Assembly: GCA_963693305.1 (NCBI GenBank)
Contig: OY855914.1
Coordinates: 13,138,283-13,202,282 of the forward strand
DNA length: 64,000 nucleotides
Source of the DNA: Meandrina meandrites
Lineage: Eukaryota; Cnidaria; Anthozoa; Scleractinia; Meandrinidae
Direction of reading: 5' to 3'
Each line of letters begins with the position of its first letter. Position 1 is the first letter of the stretch. Shown here piece by piece: positions 41,651-55,700 of this stretch. The notes beneath the pieces were generated by a model. The model made no database searches and was not told the origin of the DNA. It saw only the letters and a program-made list of their open reading frames with translations. Both the position numbers and the translations under genes were made by a program.

Positions 41651-43690
41651 ATGGCGGATAACAATGACTTTCTGACCATTTATGAACATCGCGCGCATTT
41701 ATTGGATAATAATTCACGGTACTTGTTTTGCTCATTATCTGTATCGATCTGGAGCTGGATAATAATCATTGGTCACTCTTTGATCATCCCGGTCGAAATC
41801 CCAAGGACTTCATTCATGTTCATTATTTTCATTTTCATCTGACTTTCGATAACTCACTCATATCAGCTGTCAGTAATTCAGTTGCAGGAAATGCAAAAGA
41901 AATACAATAACATTAATCACTCATTCAAAAAACGTTGGTGGTCCCTCTACACTACAATAGACCCTTGCCAACTGCATTACTTGAATCTTATAACATATAC
42001 TTGCAGGAATAATCCCTAATACCAATCTGGCGATTTCCCATGAAATAAACACCGACTTCAGTTGGAACAATAGGATCACTCTCATATGGGTGGGAAATTC
42101 GTGCACTTGAATAACTCACCTTCTCGGTGGTATCCGAGGATAAGCGACTTGCTTGTATAGTTCTGTCGAAGTGGATTTGTCACTCCTTTCAAATTACTTG
42201 TAAGGCCTAAAAGAAATCGGAAAGGAACGCCATTTCCTTAGGCAAGTGTTGATAGTAGCCATCCTGATAAGCCACAGTTTTAACATGCTTTACAGTTAAA
42301 ACTGACTTCGATTGTAATTGAAAACAATGTTAGCATTGAAAAACACGTTGCATGCTGGAAGTTGTATCCTGGGTTGTCATCAAATTACCTTCCGGATGCT
42401 TGCAGGCGGTATAATCCTGGAGAGAGCCTGGCTCTACTGATCTGTCTGAATTGTTCCTCGCCGGCGAAGATAAGTTGGCCACTCATCGAGCTAGAATCTA
42501 CACTAGCGCTATATAAATGGACAAATAAATTTCTCACTGTCAACCGGATATGTCAAATAAAAAAGTAACGTAAGTAATCACCCCGATGTCAATATATTTT
42601 TCTTTCACCCCATTGTTTGACAGCAAGGTTAAGACTAGAGAGTTTCACTTGTATTAAGCAATAGAAGACATTTTCTCCGTGTTTCTATCGTATTCTATTG
42701 GAAATCCGTAAATCTGATTGGTTCTCTTATTGTTTTCTATTTAACAATTAGACTATGTGCCCGAGTTTTCTATGAGCGAATAGTCTATGAGTGAATTGAC
42801 TATCGCTCATAGAAAACGATGGCGAGTAGTCCAAAGTTCAGAAGAAAGACCAAAGGATTGAAGTTCAAAAGCCTAGAATTTTATGTACCTTAATTTAAGC
42901 CAAAAACGCGCAACGCGTGCGTGATTGTGTTCTATCTGCGATCAGTAGAAACTTTTTAGTAAAAAAAAAAATTGAAAGCCAAAATGTAACAAACGAAACA
43001 AAACCAAAAATTCCATTTTGCCGTGTGTCTGTTCGCTTATAGATCACAGACTGATAGCCTGTTCGCCTGGAACAGGCTACCGGACTGACAGATGACGTCA
43101 AAATGTCGTGAGAACAAAAAAGTGGCACAAGAAGCGCTGGGCGAGTGGGTCACTGATGTTCTTACCACATTTGACGTATTCTATTATCTTTAACTGAACA
43201 GATCCACTACAAAATCAAATTAAAGCTATTTGTTTTATACAATAACAGACGACTTCAGTGCTGAAGCAATGCCGCTACCGGTGAGCTACAAAAGTTGCTT
43301 AAGGAGGCTCGCGCGCAACGGTTTCCAGCACTTTCCAGCTCTTAAACTTTATCAGTACTACAAATCTTTATCAGTTGCTGCTACAATAATGATATCAAAC
43401 AAATTCCCAATCATTGCTAAACAAGTTGTGGTAATTTTCATGACGTCACTGGTTACTGTAGCAACAGTTTTACCCGTTAAAAACACCCTTAATTTTGCCT
43501 TTAAGTGCTTATAACTCAAAAACGAGTCCGGTGATCCCCATTTTTTATTATAAATAGGAGGAAAACAGCAAGAAGAAAACCATCCAAGTACATGTGTGAT
43601 TGACGTGCGAATGGCATAGGTGTCCAATTACAGGTACCCAATTTGAACAAAATTCAAATTGGATGCTTGTAATTGAACACCCACGTGATC
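41651..43690. other. Mostly unannotated DNA with one palindrome at 42765-42817
   Basis: GTTTTCTATGAGCGAATAGTC (42765-42785) is inverted at 42798-42817, a small foldback. I see no exon that I can name; open frames of 60-94 codons here are not distinguishable from chance. Confidence 0.4.
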
Positions 43691-43697
43691 GCGTGCC

Positions 43698-43850
43698 AAT
43701 TAGTATATGTAATAGGACTACATGCTGTCCAATTTGGAAATAATTGGATGAAAAAAAATCCGAGAACAGCTGTCAGAGGAATTTTTGAATCTAATTATTT
43801 CCAAATTGGACAAGCATGTAGTCATGTTACCTATTAATTATATAGCTAGT
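43698..43850. mobile_element. Foldback MITE of about 150 bp
   Basis: GGACTACATGCTGTCCAATT, TGGAAATAATTGGA on the left pair with TAATTATTTCCAAATTGGAC, AAGCATGTAGTCATGTTACC on the right. A similar CCAATTTGAACAAAATTCAAATTGG-like pair (split by a short loop) lies at about 43638. Confidence 0.75.
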
Positions 43851-46800
43851 CAAACAACCCAGCATAAAAGCTAATTTTCCAGAGCGGAAAAAGTATAGTA
43901 ATAGCAAGTTAACATAGCATCTGCAACTCATTCAAAGCTTCCAAACAATAGCGGGAGCCGTAACACGTCATAAAAATCCAAAATGGCGGCGCGCTGGAAA
44001 TTTGAAAGCCATAAACTTTTCCATTTATTGTTGTTATTAAACGTTATTTCCGCCTTGACCTGTAAAATTTGGAATTTTGGCATTATTTCAAACAATTCAA
44101 CGTCAACTTGTTGACCTTTAAGCGAGTGAGGTGATCTTTTGCTGGTGCGCCAGAATAAAGACGAAGGACTCTACCTTTACCATCGCGATGAATGACTCCA
44201 GCCACAATTTGCTAGATCTCCTCGTCAAATTACAGTAACTTTTAAATCGTTGAATACATTTTCTTCCGTTAACCATTAAACTTTTTCTTTTCCTTTTTTC
44301 TGACTTTTGTAGCTTTAACAGATCTTTTAAACGTTTTCGTAACGTTGATCCGTGTATTTTGCGTATGGAGAGTTTGTGTTTTATCCAGTTTCAGCCGCTG
44401 TGGTTGGTTTACCGCGTCATGCGATGAACGTGTTGAGAATAAGTCACTTGATCAAAAAATTTAAAATAGATTCCTATTCCTTTCACAAACGTTTTCCTTT
44501 TTCTATATATTTATTTCTTGTGTTCTCTCAACATGGTTTATTGCGTCGGTAGAAAGTGTGGTCTATTGCTTAAATAGAATAGAGTTCCCCCCCACCGGAA
44601 TGTTCCCGGATAGCGGCAAGTTGAGAGATCCGCCAAACACTAATTCCAATTCAGAGAGATCATATTTTAGTTTGCAATCTTTGCAACAATCGCCCAAGAT
44701 ATGGACCTTTTAGCTCAGAAAAACAAAATTAGGCATTTTGCCCTAGCCACAGTCATGTAATGTGCCTGGTTAACCTTAGCGCATCTATTGAACTTAATAA
44801 TCGGATTTAGATATTACATTCACTTCTGTTAACAAATAACGATTTCCAGTTAAAAACCTTTTCGACTGTGAAATGTCGGTTGTTTTATCAAGGTTAAATG
44901 GGTTTTAAAATATGACTTATTTTTGACTGACAAGGAAAAGTATTTATGATTTTGAACACACCTTCACTCTAGTTAAGGAATGTCCGTTTAGAGGTGAAAA
45001 GACCATTGCCCAGCCAGACCGCCAATGTTGACCAAGTTGCAAGGCAGATATCGACTTCTTAGACCTACAGTAAAAAGGAGGAGAACCCATGACCATAATC
45101 ACGATTATCGCACTTATGAAAGTAATTTTTTCTTTGAGCAGAGGAACTCAAATTTCTAGAAAGTAGTTTCTTAGAAAATTGATCAAAGTTGGTCGTAAGT
45201 ACCGTGGAGTTCAGTTTTGATATTTTCTTCTCCAAACAACAACAGACAAAAAGTATGTATTCTAAAACCGTCCAAATAATGACGATTTGTACCATGTCAT
45301 GTCTTTTGTCAAATTACGGCAATGCATGAAATCTGAAAGAAAGCCGGTGAAAAGCAATTCAAGAAGTTGAATAGTCAGCTTCTGTTGACAGGACAGTGCT
45401 ATTTCTAAAGAGCAAGTTAATTGCCTGTATGCAGCCATTTGAACGAAAGCCCTAAGTACTACTCGATTTACTGAACAAGCAAAGTTTTTTTTTAGTATTG
45501 TATGGCTTTAGTTCACTGACCAGACATTTCAGTGTGTAACTAAAGCTTTACTTTGAAATGAAAGAAGAGGCGCCCGCATGGCAAGGGTTTGTGATGCTGT
45601 TGAATACTTACGCAATAAATAGGATGTAAGTTGATACTGAAGATCTATTTTTAATACAGTTGGTAATTGTTTGCAGACCTTTTAAAACACATGATCACAT
45701 CAAATTGTTATAGACGAGCCGTTTGCTTCAGACTGGTGAGAAAAGCAGTTCAATTGGTATTGCCAGCTAAGTCTTCGAAAAGACAGGGTGAGTAATACTG
45801 AGTTGTGAAGAAAATATTTGAAAAATAAGCTGTCTTTGTAGTGAATAATAAGCATGATACCTGCCCTGACATATTAAATTGGCAACAGTTGGGTGCCGAT
45901 GCCGGGCAACAACTGGTTTCTAGTGAAGTATCTGCTCCTGATGACATCATAACACTATTCCGCATTCACATATGCTATCACTGGATAACTCAGTTTCACG
46001 TCTTCGGTCAAATTATCCACGGATCTTAACTAGTCAATTTTTATCCTGGTTTCACAAGGGTTGTTCGTGACCAATTTTAACCCCACACAACGACTATTTT
46101 TCGATTCGTGGATGATTTAAACTAATAACCGGTTTCTGATAAAAATTACATACTGTTTTAGTGGTTGAAAATGTAGATCAACGTGTGAGGACTGTAAGGT
46201 ACGTATAAAATTTAATTAAAAATTGTCTGATATATGGTGGTGACCCCGGATGTGTCTAAGTATGCTTAAAATACATGCACGCAGGCAAGGCGAATGGCAT
46301 GCCGATTTCCTAAACCATTTAGGAAATCGGAAGATAAAAATTACCCATGAACGCAGTCAAAAAAACAACAACTGACATTAGATTTATGAACAGAAAATTA
46401 ATTTAATCCGGAAGCAGCAAAACACGCTTAAACAAACTCTTTATCGCCCGGTTATTACAGTTATTGCTACCTAGCCTTATTAATCGTTGTAATTACATGA
46501 CATGGGAAATATATTTCAAAACAATAACAACAGCAACAACAATAACAATAATAACAACATAGATTTTAACCATCACTTTTAAAAAGCTACCGAGAAACGA
46601 AAGAACACAAGCATTGCTTATGAACTTAGCATGGCGACTTTTGGGCGTGTCTTAAATTAGGTATCAACACCTAGCAATCACATTTTTCAGATTTTAAACG
46701 AAACCCATACTGGTTTTATTGTTGGCTAAAACCCTTAAACTGATTAACGAATAATGCGCTTTAATTAAAGATCAACAAAATTTCGGCAGGACCTCCTGCA

Positions 46801-48720
46801 AGGTTCCCTGTCTGTTGACATGTCCGAGCGCTTATCGTTACACAGTTAAGAAAATACGTAACGGGAACGAAAATATCAGATCGGTTCAAGAACCATGTGT
46901 CCATCTTGACAAATGCGCCAGATGGAAAAGTTCATTTGAAGGCCTTTCAGAGGAAAACAAAACATCCCTCTTAACTGGATTATTTTATGTGTAAGCTGAT
47001 TTTTTTAAGGCAAGAATTCCACTCAAGCGTGGTCGGTTGCTTAATAATCATTTAGTTTTCCATGTTGGCAAGTTGATAAATTTATACCACGCGCAGGAGG
47101 AGCTGAACAATTACTCAAGATTACTCAACAGCTTCGTTCGTTTGCTTATGAACTTTGTCTGTGTCATAATTGTGTTTAAAATACCTCAACGGATCATCAG
47201 ATAAGCTTGTTACCCCCTACATAGGAAGAGGCCAACCAATAGCATGCCCGAAATGTAAGATGTCAAAACAAGTACATGTAAAAGTATATTCTCTTTGAAT
47301 TTTGAAAGTGATTTTCGGCGCTTTACTGTTGGTGTAAGCGTTGGTGTTTCCCTTTTTGAACTCACTAAATGTTTAAATTAGTATCTAAACCAATCACCAC
47401 TCCTGTCCGAGATATCATAAATCAGCATTTCAATCTGGCTTGTTGATCAGTCGATTATAGCTGATTGAAATCTCTTTCTATCTTCATATCTCCCAGAGCT
47501 TCAAAGTTTTCTAGATAAATACTGCTAATCAGCTATGAGATAAGTAGCTGTTTTCATGGCACAAACCCAAGTAACTAGTTGCCCACTAACGGAAATTCCC
47601 CAGAGTACTTTAAGTCTATCAAGTTGTTTTTAAATACATCTCCTATTCCTTACCGAACCACCGAAGAAGGCACTCAGCTACCAAACGCCGCGAGAAAGAA
47701 AACTAAAAACGTGCTGAAAAGGTGAGGATAGTTTAGATTATAACGTTCATTAAATCCTGTGCAATCGTGTTCTCTACTGTAATTCCAGCCTCCCATGCAT
47801 TTGCAATCTACTTTATCCAGTAATAATTTTTACAAAGAATGATTCCCTACCGCATCCTAAAGCGAGACATTGCATTGGTTTCCAGTCGTACATGTGTATG
47901 ACGCAGGTGATAATTGCGTGCAATGGCGAGTTGATTTCCCCAGAAGAAAACAGACAAAACATCTAAATTAGTTTATCATGTTACAAAGAGCGAAAATGTC
48001 CTGCTTGGTTAATTGTTTCAAGCATGAGAAACAATGCACTGAAATGTTATTCAATTAAATATCTGCTGAGTGTTCTCGAGACATTAGCATCATTTGATTT
48101 CTTCATCTTTAATTTAATTAAACCGAAACTTTCCATTCGTTGATCCGTATTTGCTTTTCACTGAATTCACTTGAGTCGTACAGCACCAGACTGAGCAAGA
48201 GCCTGAAAATCGCCTTTTTCCAGCTCTTTCAGTGTTTGTCTGATACTAAGGGTCCCAAAAAACACGTTGCTGTTTTGATTCTCGAGAATTCGACAGAGCG
48301 CGGTCTCAGAACAAGTTGATACTCTATTTATTTTGTGTGGCCGGTATTGTTTGACTTGTGAGAACCTCTTGACACAGTTCTATCACGTAGAAGCCTTTAT
48401 TTTGTTAACTTACTGGAAGCTGAGCTGTGTAAGCCACTTTGTTCTATCTCCGATTTTCAAACTGATCAAGTGCCATGAAATTGTGTTTAACTTCCTTTTC
48501 TACCTTCTTCAAAAGCCTACGAATGGTTCAATTTATTTTAATAGATCTGTGAATGAGGTCCTTACTGATGACATCATAGATACTGAAACACGAATACGTG
48601 TGTGGCGGTTTTATGAAACAAAAACAACTAAACATCCTAACTAGACAGCAATATTTTAAACAGCTAAAAACTATTCGTCAGCGCCGAAGAGTCTTTCTTC
48701 CTGAGAAATGGTTTTCCGAA
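43851..48720. other. Unannotated, transposon-poor DNA
   Basis: AT-rich, no inverted-repeat element, array or gene recognised. CCAAAATGGCGGCGCGCTGG at about 43979 resembles a YY1-bound promoter, but no exon follows that I can support. A short (AAC/AAT)n run lies at 46519-46558. GCGCCAGAATAAAGACGAAGGACT (44147 on) has an inverse relative near 56158-56185. Confidence 0.4.
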
Positions 48721-48823
48721 GGTGATATGTGATCTTCGCAGTGAATTTCCAATTTAAGCAATTGGAATAAAGAAGCCTTTTTCAGGCTTCTTTATTCCAA
48801 TTGCTTGAAATTCACATATCACC
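48721..48823. repeat. Foldback hairpin
   Basis: GGTGATATGTG (48721-48731) and AAGCAATTGGAATAAAGAAG pair with AGGCTTCTTTATTCCAATTG and CACATATCACC (ending 48823). An 18-bp loop-out breaks the left arm. Loop TTTTC only: a near-perfect hairpin. Confidence 0.85.
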
Positions 48824-51800
48824 TTTATATATATCCGCAGTTCATATATGAATCATTTCATATACATTACATCAAATGGTTTTCCGTTGGCCTTGGATTG
48901 ATATTTTAATCACATTTCATAGAATAATGTATGATTATAACTTAAATATTACAGAGAAAAAAACTTTTTTCTCGACTTTAAAGGGCCGTTCAGGAGTGGC
49001 TTGATAACTTTGTGTGACATGCAACACCACCCATCAAAAAAGGAATAGTAACAATTTCAACGCAGTGGATTTTAATGCATCTATAGCCATTCTTATGATA
49101 AATTGAGTCACAACATTACCAAAATAACAGAGGATTGATGAAACGCTTCTTCTAAACTGAAACACGGCGACCGGTGTACGATGAAAGTGTATGATATAAA
49201 AGCAGTATTTGCCTGTCTTCTGATTGGCCTTATTGGCGATGAAAATTAGCCAATGAGAGGGCAAGAAATTACAGAGAAAGAAAGAGGGTAAATGAAATAA
49301 AAAGAAAGCAGCGAGTCGTTATCCAGGAATCCTTGATAAACAGACTTTTGACGAAAAAAAGACACCGTTTGTATAAACCAATCAGCCTCGATATCCGCTT
49401 CTCAATATTTAGATTGGATTAATAAAATTGAGTTGTCTGAACGTGTTTTAAATCACTTTTAAAAGATCGTTTTCATTTTGATGGTATATTTATTTAACTG
49501 ACTAGACAGCGCGATTTTCTTGCCATTTGAGTATTAAAAAATGTTCCTCGTGGAAACAACGCTGTTACATAACTTTTTGATAATTCAATATAAGTGATAT
49601 TTTAGAGCCTACCATCACTCGCGTAGCATAGTTTGACTCAGACTGAGAGACACCCTTTGAAGCAAACTGAAAGTAAGTCACTTTAAAAAAGTAATTAAGT
49701 AAGGCACTCTAGTATCAGCCTTTTATGGTACAACTTAATATGCACTAGAGAAAAGGGTCGGTCCGCGACTGGTAGGAAGCAGGCTGGTTTCCGGTGGAGG
49801 GAGGACATAAGCCGCTCATGAGGTGTCGATCGCGAAACAAGAGAGAACTCTGTCCTTGTTTTTCAACAAGGCAAATAAACGCCAAATAAGTGACATAATA
49901 CCCGAGTTCGTTGATCTAGTAAATTCTGGCCAAATAGACCATACTCGTGGAGTTTAATTGGGCAGTACTATTGTTTCAGTGCGGTTTGCTTTTTTTTGTT
50001 ATTTACAAAAAAGGCAGCGAACCCGCCTTCGCCTTATACTCCTTGCATGCCCGTAAGGCAGGTCAGTTCCTGACTTAACATCTGGAAAGCCGGTGAGCCT
50101 TGATACTTCACAAGATAACTTGGCTTCTAGTATTGCGAACGACAGAGGTTTTAACATAAAACTTGACTGACAGTATACTCTGGCGAAAAGCTGCCCTGTA
50201 TTTCGAGGTAACCACAGGATAAGAGGATCAGTCTTTCTTTTTACCAGCGTATCATGTGATTCAGCCAACGCAGAAATTCATTATAAGTCATACTTTTATT
50301 AATTAGACATAAGTGAAGTAGTTTCAGAAGAAATGGTTATAATCTCTGAATAGCTTTACCGGTAGTTATGATTTGTTTATTTGTGTGTTTGTTTAGTTGC
50401 TCCGCTCTCTTCAAACCGAAGGGAATCCCAAAATATAATTAGGTAGAAAAAGAAGCATCAATAAATCTAACAGGAATGGCGAGGATGGTTGAGATTGTGA
50501 AAGTTTTAGACGGATTAAAAGTGCTGATCTTGAAAGCATAAAACTGAAATTATACTAAAAATTCGTCTCCAATTACAGTGTTTTTATTTGTTTGTACAAA
50601 ATTGGAGAAAGATACATGATATCAAAGTCATTCTTGTAAGTGAACTCATTAACAAACCCGGAGTACTATTGAATGAAAGCAAACCCAATTCTAATCGCGC
50701 GCAGGGCGAGATGACCAACTTACAATTACTTGTAAAATTCTATTTATTTATTTTTTCTATATATATTTTATTATGTCTTAAGTCATCAAAATAGACAAAA
50801 TCAAATGCCAATATTTTTAAAAAATGAACCACATCTTGCGTAACAGTTCAAACGTGATACAATTCAAAGATAACGTAAATACGCGAGACACAGAGCAAAG
50901 TTGTGCGGAAACAAGTGTTATATTTTACTCATGCCATATATTTTCTCGCCGGCGTTGTGATCATTCGCTCATGGCTTGAAAGGGATCGCTACAAAATGAG
51001 CTAAGACAGGATTACCTTGTTTTCTCAATCGTCTAGGACGTTCTAAAACAAACGCTTTTCCGGTTACCAGTTCCTGTTATTCTCCGGGAACTTTGAGCCT
51101 GAGAAAAAGGCTGCGAAAGTTAAAAATAATATAAAATGAATTAAAACCGAGATTAATTCTTTCTTATCGCATTACTGAATTGAACTCTTAGTAGGATTAT
51201 TTTATTGAGCTGGGGCAGTTTTGCTGGCCGAACCTGACAACAACGTCCAAAATAAACACCTGCTCCAACATTTCGCAACAGAAAGAGTTGACTGGCGCTA
51301 ATAAGAAATTTATTGTTCTTCTGGAATATTCTTGGTCTGGAGTTAATCCGTCGTACAATGACGAAAACAGAAAAAGCTTATCTTTCACTAATTGCGGCCG
51401 TTAATTGTGCAGGTTACGTTTCGTTCGCCATACAGTAACTCTAGACAATTAAAAAGAACTGACGCCAACACATTTATTTCAGTTAAACGAAGTCCGGCAC
51501 GATATTTTATTCCTAGAACCATAAAACTCGTGTTTTAGAAATCATGTGGAATTAATGTTCTACACAACATTTATTACTGTTTAAAAAGACAGGTATTTCA
51601 CAAACACGCTAATATGGCACGCGGCCCTCTGGTTACTTTTCTGTTACATCATCAACAAACGAAGAAACCGGTACATCATGGTAATCAAGTTTTTAATCAG
51701 GACCCATCTCTGGAGCCAAACTTCAGAACGACGCTGGAACGATTAGTAGAGAAGCTCAGCTTGCTAACTGCCGAAAAATGTCATCAGAGCACAATAACAA

Positions 51801-52630
51801 CTGACAACTGCGAAGTTCAATTCTCTTGTGCATAATTATCACTTTCTATTTTATTGCATAATTAAGACCACCGCTATGGCACGCGCATTCGTGTGTGTGA
51901 CGCAAATTAAAATACAACTACATTCGTCCACTCAATCGTATCAATAAACTCAAGTTAGGATAGCCAATAAGCAAACGCTCGAGAACGGACGAGCAAATAG
52001 CGATTTATTACATGCTTGGGTACTGCCCAAACAACACTTATGAGGAAGGCAGAACATGAAATTTAAATCGCATGCAATAGCCAGGTGTTCTTTTTATTAG
52101 TCTGCAAGTCATGCATTACATCCAATTGTGTTCTTACTGCATTTCTTCTACATTGTTTGCATTCCTTTAATGATGGAATACGCTCGCTTTAACTTCTTTT
52201 TTCTATTCCCTGATTTGTCTTTCAATTACCTACTTAGCAGGATCGGTAAAGACACTTAATGCATACTTGGAGGCTATGTTACTTTTTTCACAGTTTAAAT
52301 TTAGGTAAGACGTTTTTTTTGAAGACTTTTAAGGTGTGTAGTTGCCTCGCCCGCGATAAGAAATTCCATTTGTACTTCCTGACCTCATTTAAACCAAATC
52401 AGACGAAGTGAAAAGATGTCACACCAGCTTGCTCCAAAACGGCAAGGAAAACACATATGACACTCTTTACAGCTGTGTTTGCCGAGTTTGATGAAAAGAG
52501 ACCGGTTATCGAAATGGGCAAACAAAACCGCCTTCAAACAAAGGACCGCACGCAAGCGGAAAACAATGTCCTTGTCGAACGCAAAACCGCAAAATAAAAA
52601 TATGGCCATTGGATTCTTAAGTTATTGACA
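48824..52630. other. Unannotated upstream DNA
   Basis: No gene, tRNA or transposon recognised. The longest frames (60-90 codons) have no family features. Confidence 0.4.
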
Positions 52631-52639
52631 TGTATGGGC

Positions 52640-52685
52640 CACGTGACCAGAACTATGACGAGCTCGTCGTTAATCTTATAACGCG
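52640..52685 (+). promoter_or_regulatory. Candidate promoter of the Dkk-like gene
   Basis: CACGTG (52640-52645, an E-box) and a TATA-like CTTATAACGCG (about 52675-52685) lie 120 and 80 bp before the start codon. An in-frame TAA at 52750-52752 rules out a longer N-terminus in this exon. The transcription start is not determined. Confidence 0.35.
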
Positions 52686-52761
52686 TGTTACTTCTTCACT
52701 GTTGCAGATCGACCAACGCAGTTCAAGAGTTGTGTCTCAACTGACACCATAATCTTGTCCA

Positions 52762-55700
52762 ATGGAAATCTCAAGGATTCTCATGCTTGTTCTTGCTTTG
52801 CATTTCTCGTTGTTGTACAGCCATGCTAATGTTTCGTCGGTTAAGGTAAGTGAATTAATCGCAAGTGACCTTTTTTATTTTTTCATCAGTGCTGTTTGTT
52901 GTCTTGTTGCTTGGTACACGAGCGAAGAGTAATCGACACGTGGATTTGTGAGCAGGCTTAAGCCGCTCAGTTTGAGTCTCATTGCTAGTATCGTGAACTC
53001 AGCTTGATGTTTCTTCACAAAACTAACACAAAACTCCTAATTTGAGGTTATCACCATCAAATAGTGGACATGCTTTCCCATTTTGGACAAATAAGTAGTA
53101 ACGCAAAATAAAATAATGGCCAAGACTCGATGCCAATCATTGCTTAGGGATTAGGGAATTATCTGCCTTTCATGTCGTTTCTCTTTTTTCGTTAGTCGAC
53201 TTCAAAACTTTTTAGACTCGTAAAGCTAACAAAATCATCGAGACTGACCAAGTGAGAGATTTTATCTATTTCTACGTTGTCATTCTTCCGTCATAGTCAA
53301 GATTCCATCAGTCTTACAAACCGACAGCCACGTACAGGCAAAGACATTTCTATTAAATTAGCGTTTATTATGCATATTAGCATCGATCAAAACAATGCCA
53401 TAAAATGCTCTTTTATTTTATTTGTATGTCCGTGAAAACAATGCTCAGTTGAGGTTAAGGAACGTTGGAATTTTGGCTTATGAAGCAAACTTGAGAAAAT
53501 CAGCTGCTAGTCTATCAAGATCCTAAGTCTAAGAACTTAATTCTGGTGAAGTAACCTGAAAGCTTTCGCCTACAGAAAAAGAAGTCACTAATCAGGCCTC
53601 ATGGACGGCACGTGGCGAACAAGAGAGGGTGGTCTACTTTATTTGACCCACACGGCGGGAACAGTTCGCATCCAAACATTTCGCCAGTCGCGGTCTCGAG
53701 TGAAAACGTTTCCCAACAGGAGGCAAAATTAATATCTACATCTGCCTTTGAAAGAATCCAGGAAGAAAGAAAAAGAAAACGAAGGAAGAAGAAGAACATG
53801 AAAAAGTTGCTTAAGAAATTGCGAGATGACATCAGATCAAATAGTCTCGTGGGGGTAAGATAATTATTCACAATATTAATGATTATTTACTCTCTATGGT
53901 TAACCACATGTTCTTATGCGCGGTGGGCTGTAACGTTTTTCAGGCGTTCAAAACAAAATATTTAGGCTAAAAGATCTAATTACAAGTGCACAAGAGTTCA
54001 TTACTGCTCTCCTGTTGAGCTGTTTCAAAACTAATTGCAGAAAAATTAAGTTTAATTGCTCCGGAATCTCCTGCAGCTAGGGTTGTTTTTCACTAGTTAA
54101 TTGCTCATTTCCCTGGTCTGTTTTCTGATTTCTTACCGTTAATTGTTACAGCAAGTTAACGTCTAGCTAGTAAGTATTTTCTTGTACACTAGTCAAGCCA
54201 CTAAAGTTCAAACCGCTTTTCTGCCGCGCACGAGACGTTATTCATTTCACGGGTCATTTCACCGTTTGAATAAGTGGGGTCAAAATCCTAGTTGATCACT
54301 CGTATTGCCCACCTGCGTTAAACGCCCTCTGCAACAAAGGAACTCCTATTAAATCCGAGATAATTTATCATGAATGTTTCCCTGGCACGTACAGCACTCC
54401 TTATCGAAATTAAATGGAAGCTTCAAATTTCTCCTTTCGTTCTAGTTCAGTAGTATCTTTTTCTTCCCTTACTCCAATAAAAACATTGACATTTAGAAAA
54501 TTAGGTTCGCAGTTGGTGGCACACTGAAATATCTTGTTAGCTATTAATAGATTTGCTGACTTAAAGTGATAAAACGGAGGGGTTATGTGATTAGAAATGC
54601 ATTTTCATTGCTTTTACTCAATTTGCGAGTTATTTATAGGATCACTAGTTTATTTTTGCAATTAAAATCGTCCATTCGTAACAAGATGTCAGGAATTAAA
54701 ATGTGAATAATAATGAAAACAATCGAGACCCTGTAATCGTATAATATTTATTTGTTTTGAGGAGTTGAAACATCCGAAGGTAGTGTTTCACCTTCTTTAC
54801 ACCCTTTTTCCTTAACCTATCGATCGTTTTTCATCCAACGGTTACCTCGCACAGAAAGCTCGCCAGCCAAAAACAGTAGGTTCTTTTATTAAGCACGCTC
54901 AATACGAGACAAAATCTGCTTTGAGCTCCGACGACAACAAATTATGCTAATCTTTCTATCCACAACCCACGCGAAAGAAAACAGACCGAATTTAATCTGA
55001 AAGTTGCTATTGTTCCAAGTCCAAAAGTCCAGTTTCCCAAAAGAAAATTATATTAAAAACAGGTGAAATCATCAAAACCGGTAAACCACCAAATGCCAAT
55101 TAGAACATTTGTTTAGGCGCGTGCCGCTGGCAACAACACTTGGATCATTGATTACCATCATTTGCAGCTTTTTAATTAGAGTTAGAGACACACAGTTTGA
55201 ACGTTGCTCAGTGACCGTAGTAAAGGTTTCAGTTATTTTTCGGTCTATTGGACGTTTTCTAGTATGAACTTCCACTTGCAACCCAGCCGACGATTAGCAA
55301 GTGTAAATAAGCCGTTAACAATTTCCGGTTCAGTTGATTCTATTGCATAACAACAAGATGAAAAAGATAACGGAAGAAGGGCTTGGAAATAGGTCTGAAA
55401 CACCGGGCGTGGTGAATTTGAACACGTTTGGAGGCAATTAAAACAAATTCACTTTGTGTTATTTAAATTTTGGGTAAATAAACGCAAACATAAATAAAGC
55501 ATCACTCACTGATGCAAATTCATGATAACAAAGCCATATCGGGGCACTCAGTTCAAAGCGACCCGAATTGTTCGCACCCACGATATGTGCTTAAAAATCT
55601 CCGCATTTTTGCTTCCAATAGCTAACAAAAAGGCATGTTTCAAGGTTTGCACTAGACAACAATTATGATTAAAGCACGTCTCCTAAAAGAGTTAGAACTG

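Noticed and set aside
48333..48644. 103-codon plus-strand frame
   Set aside because: No recognisable domain, biased composition, no splice or neighbour support.
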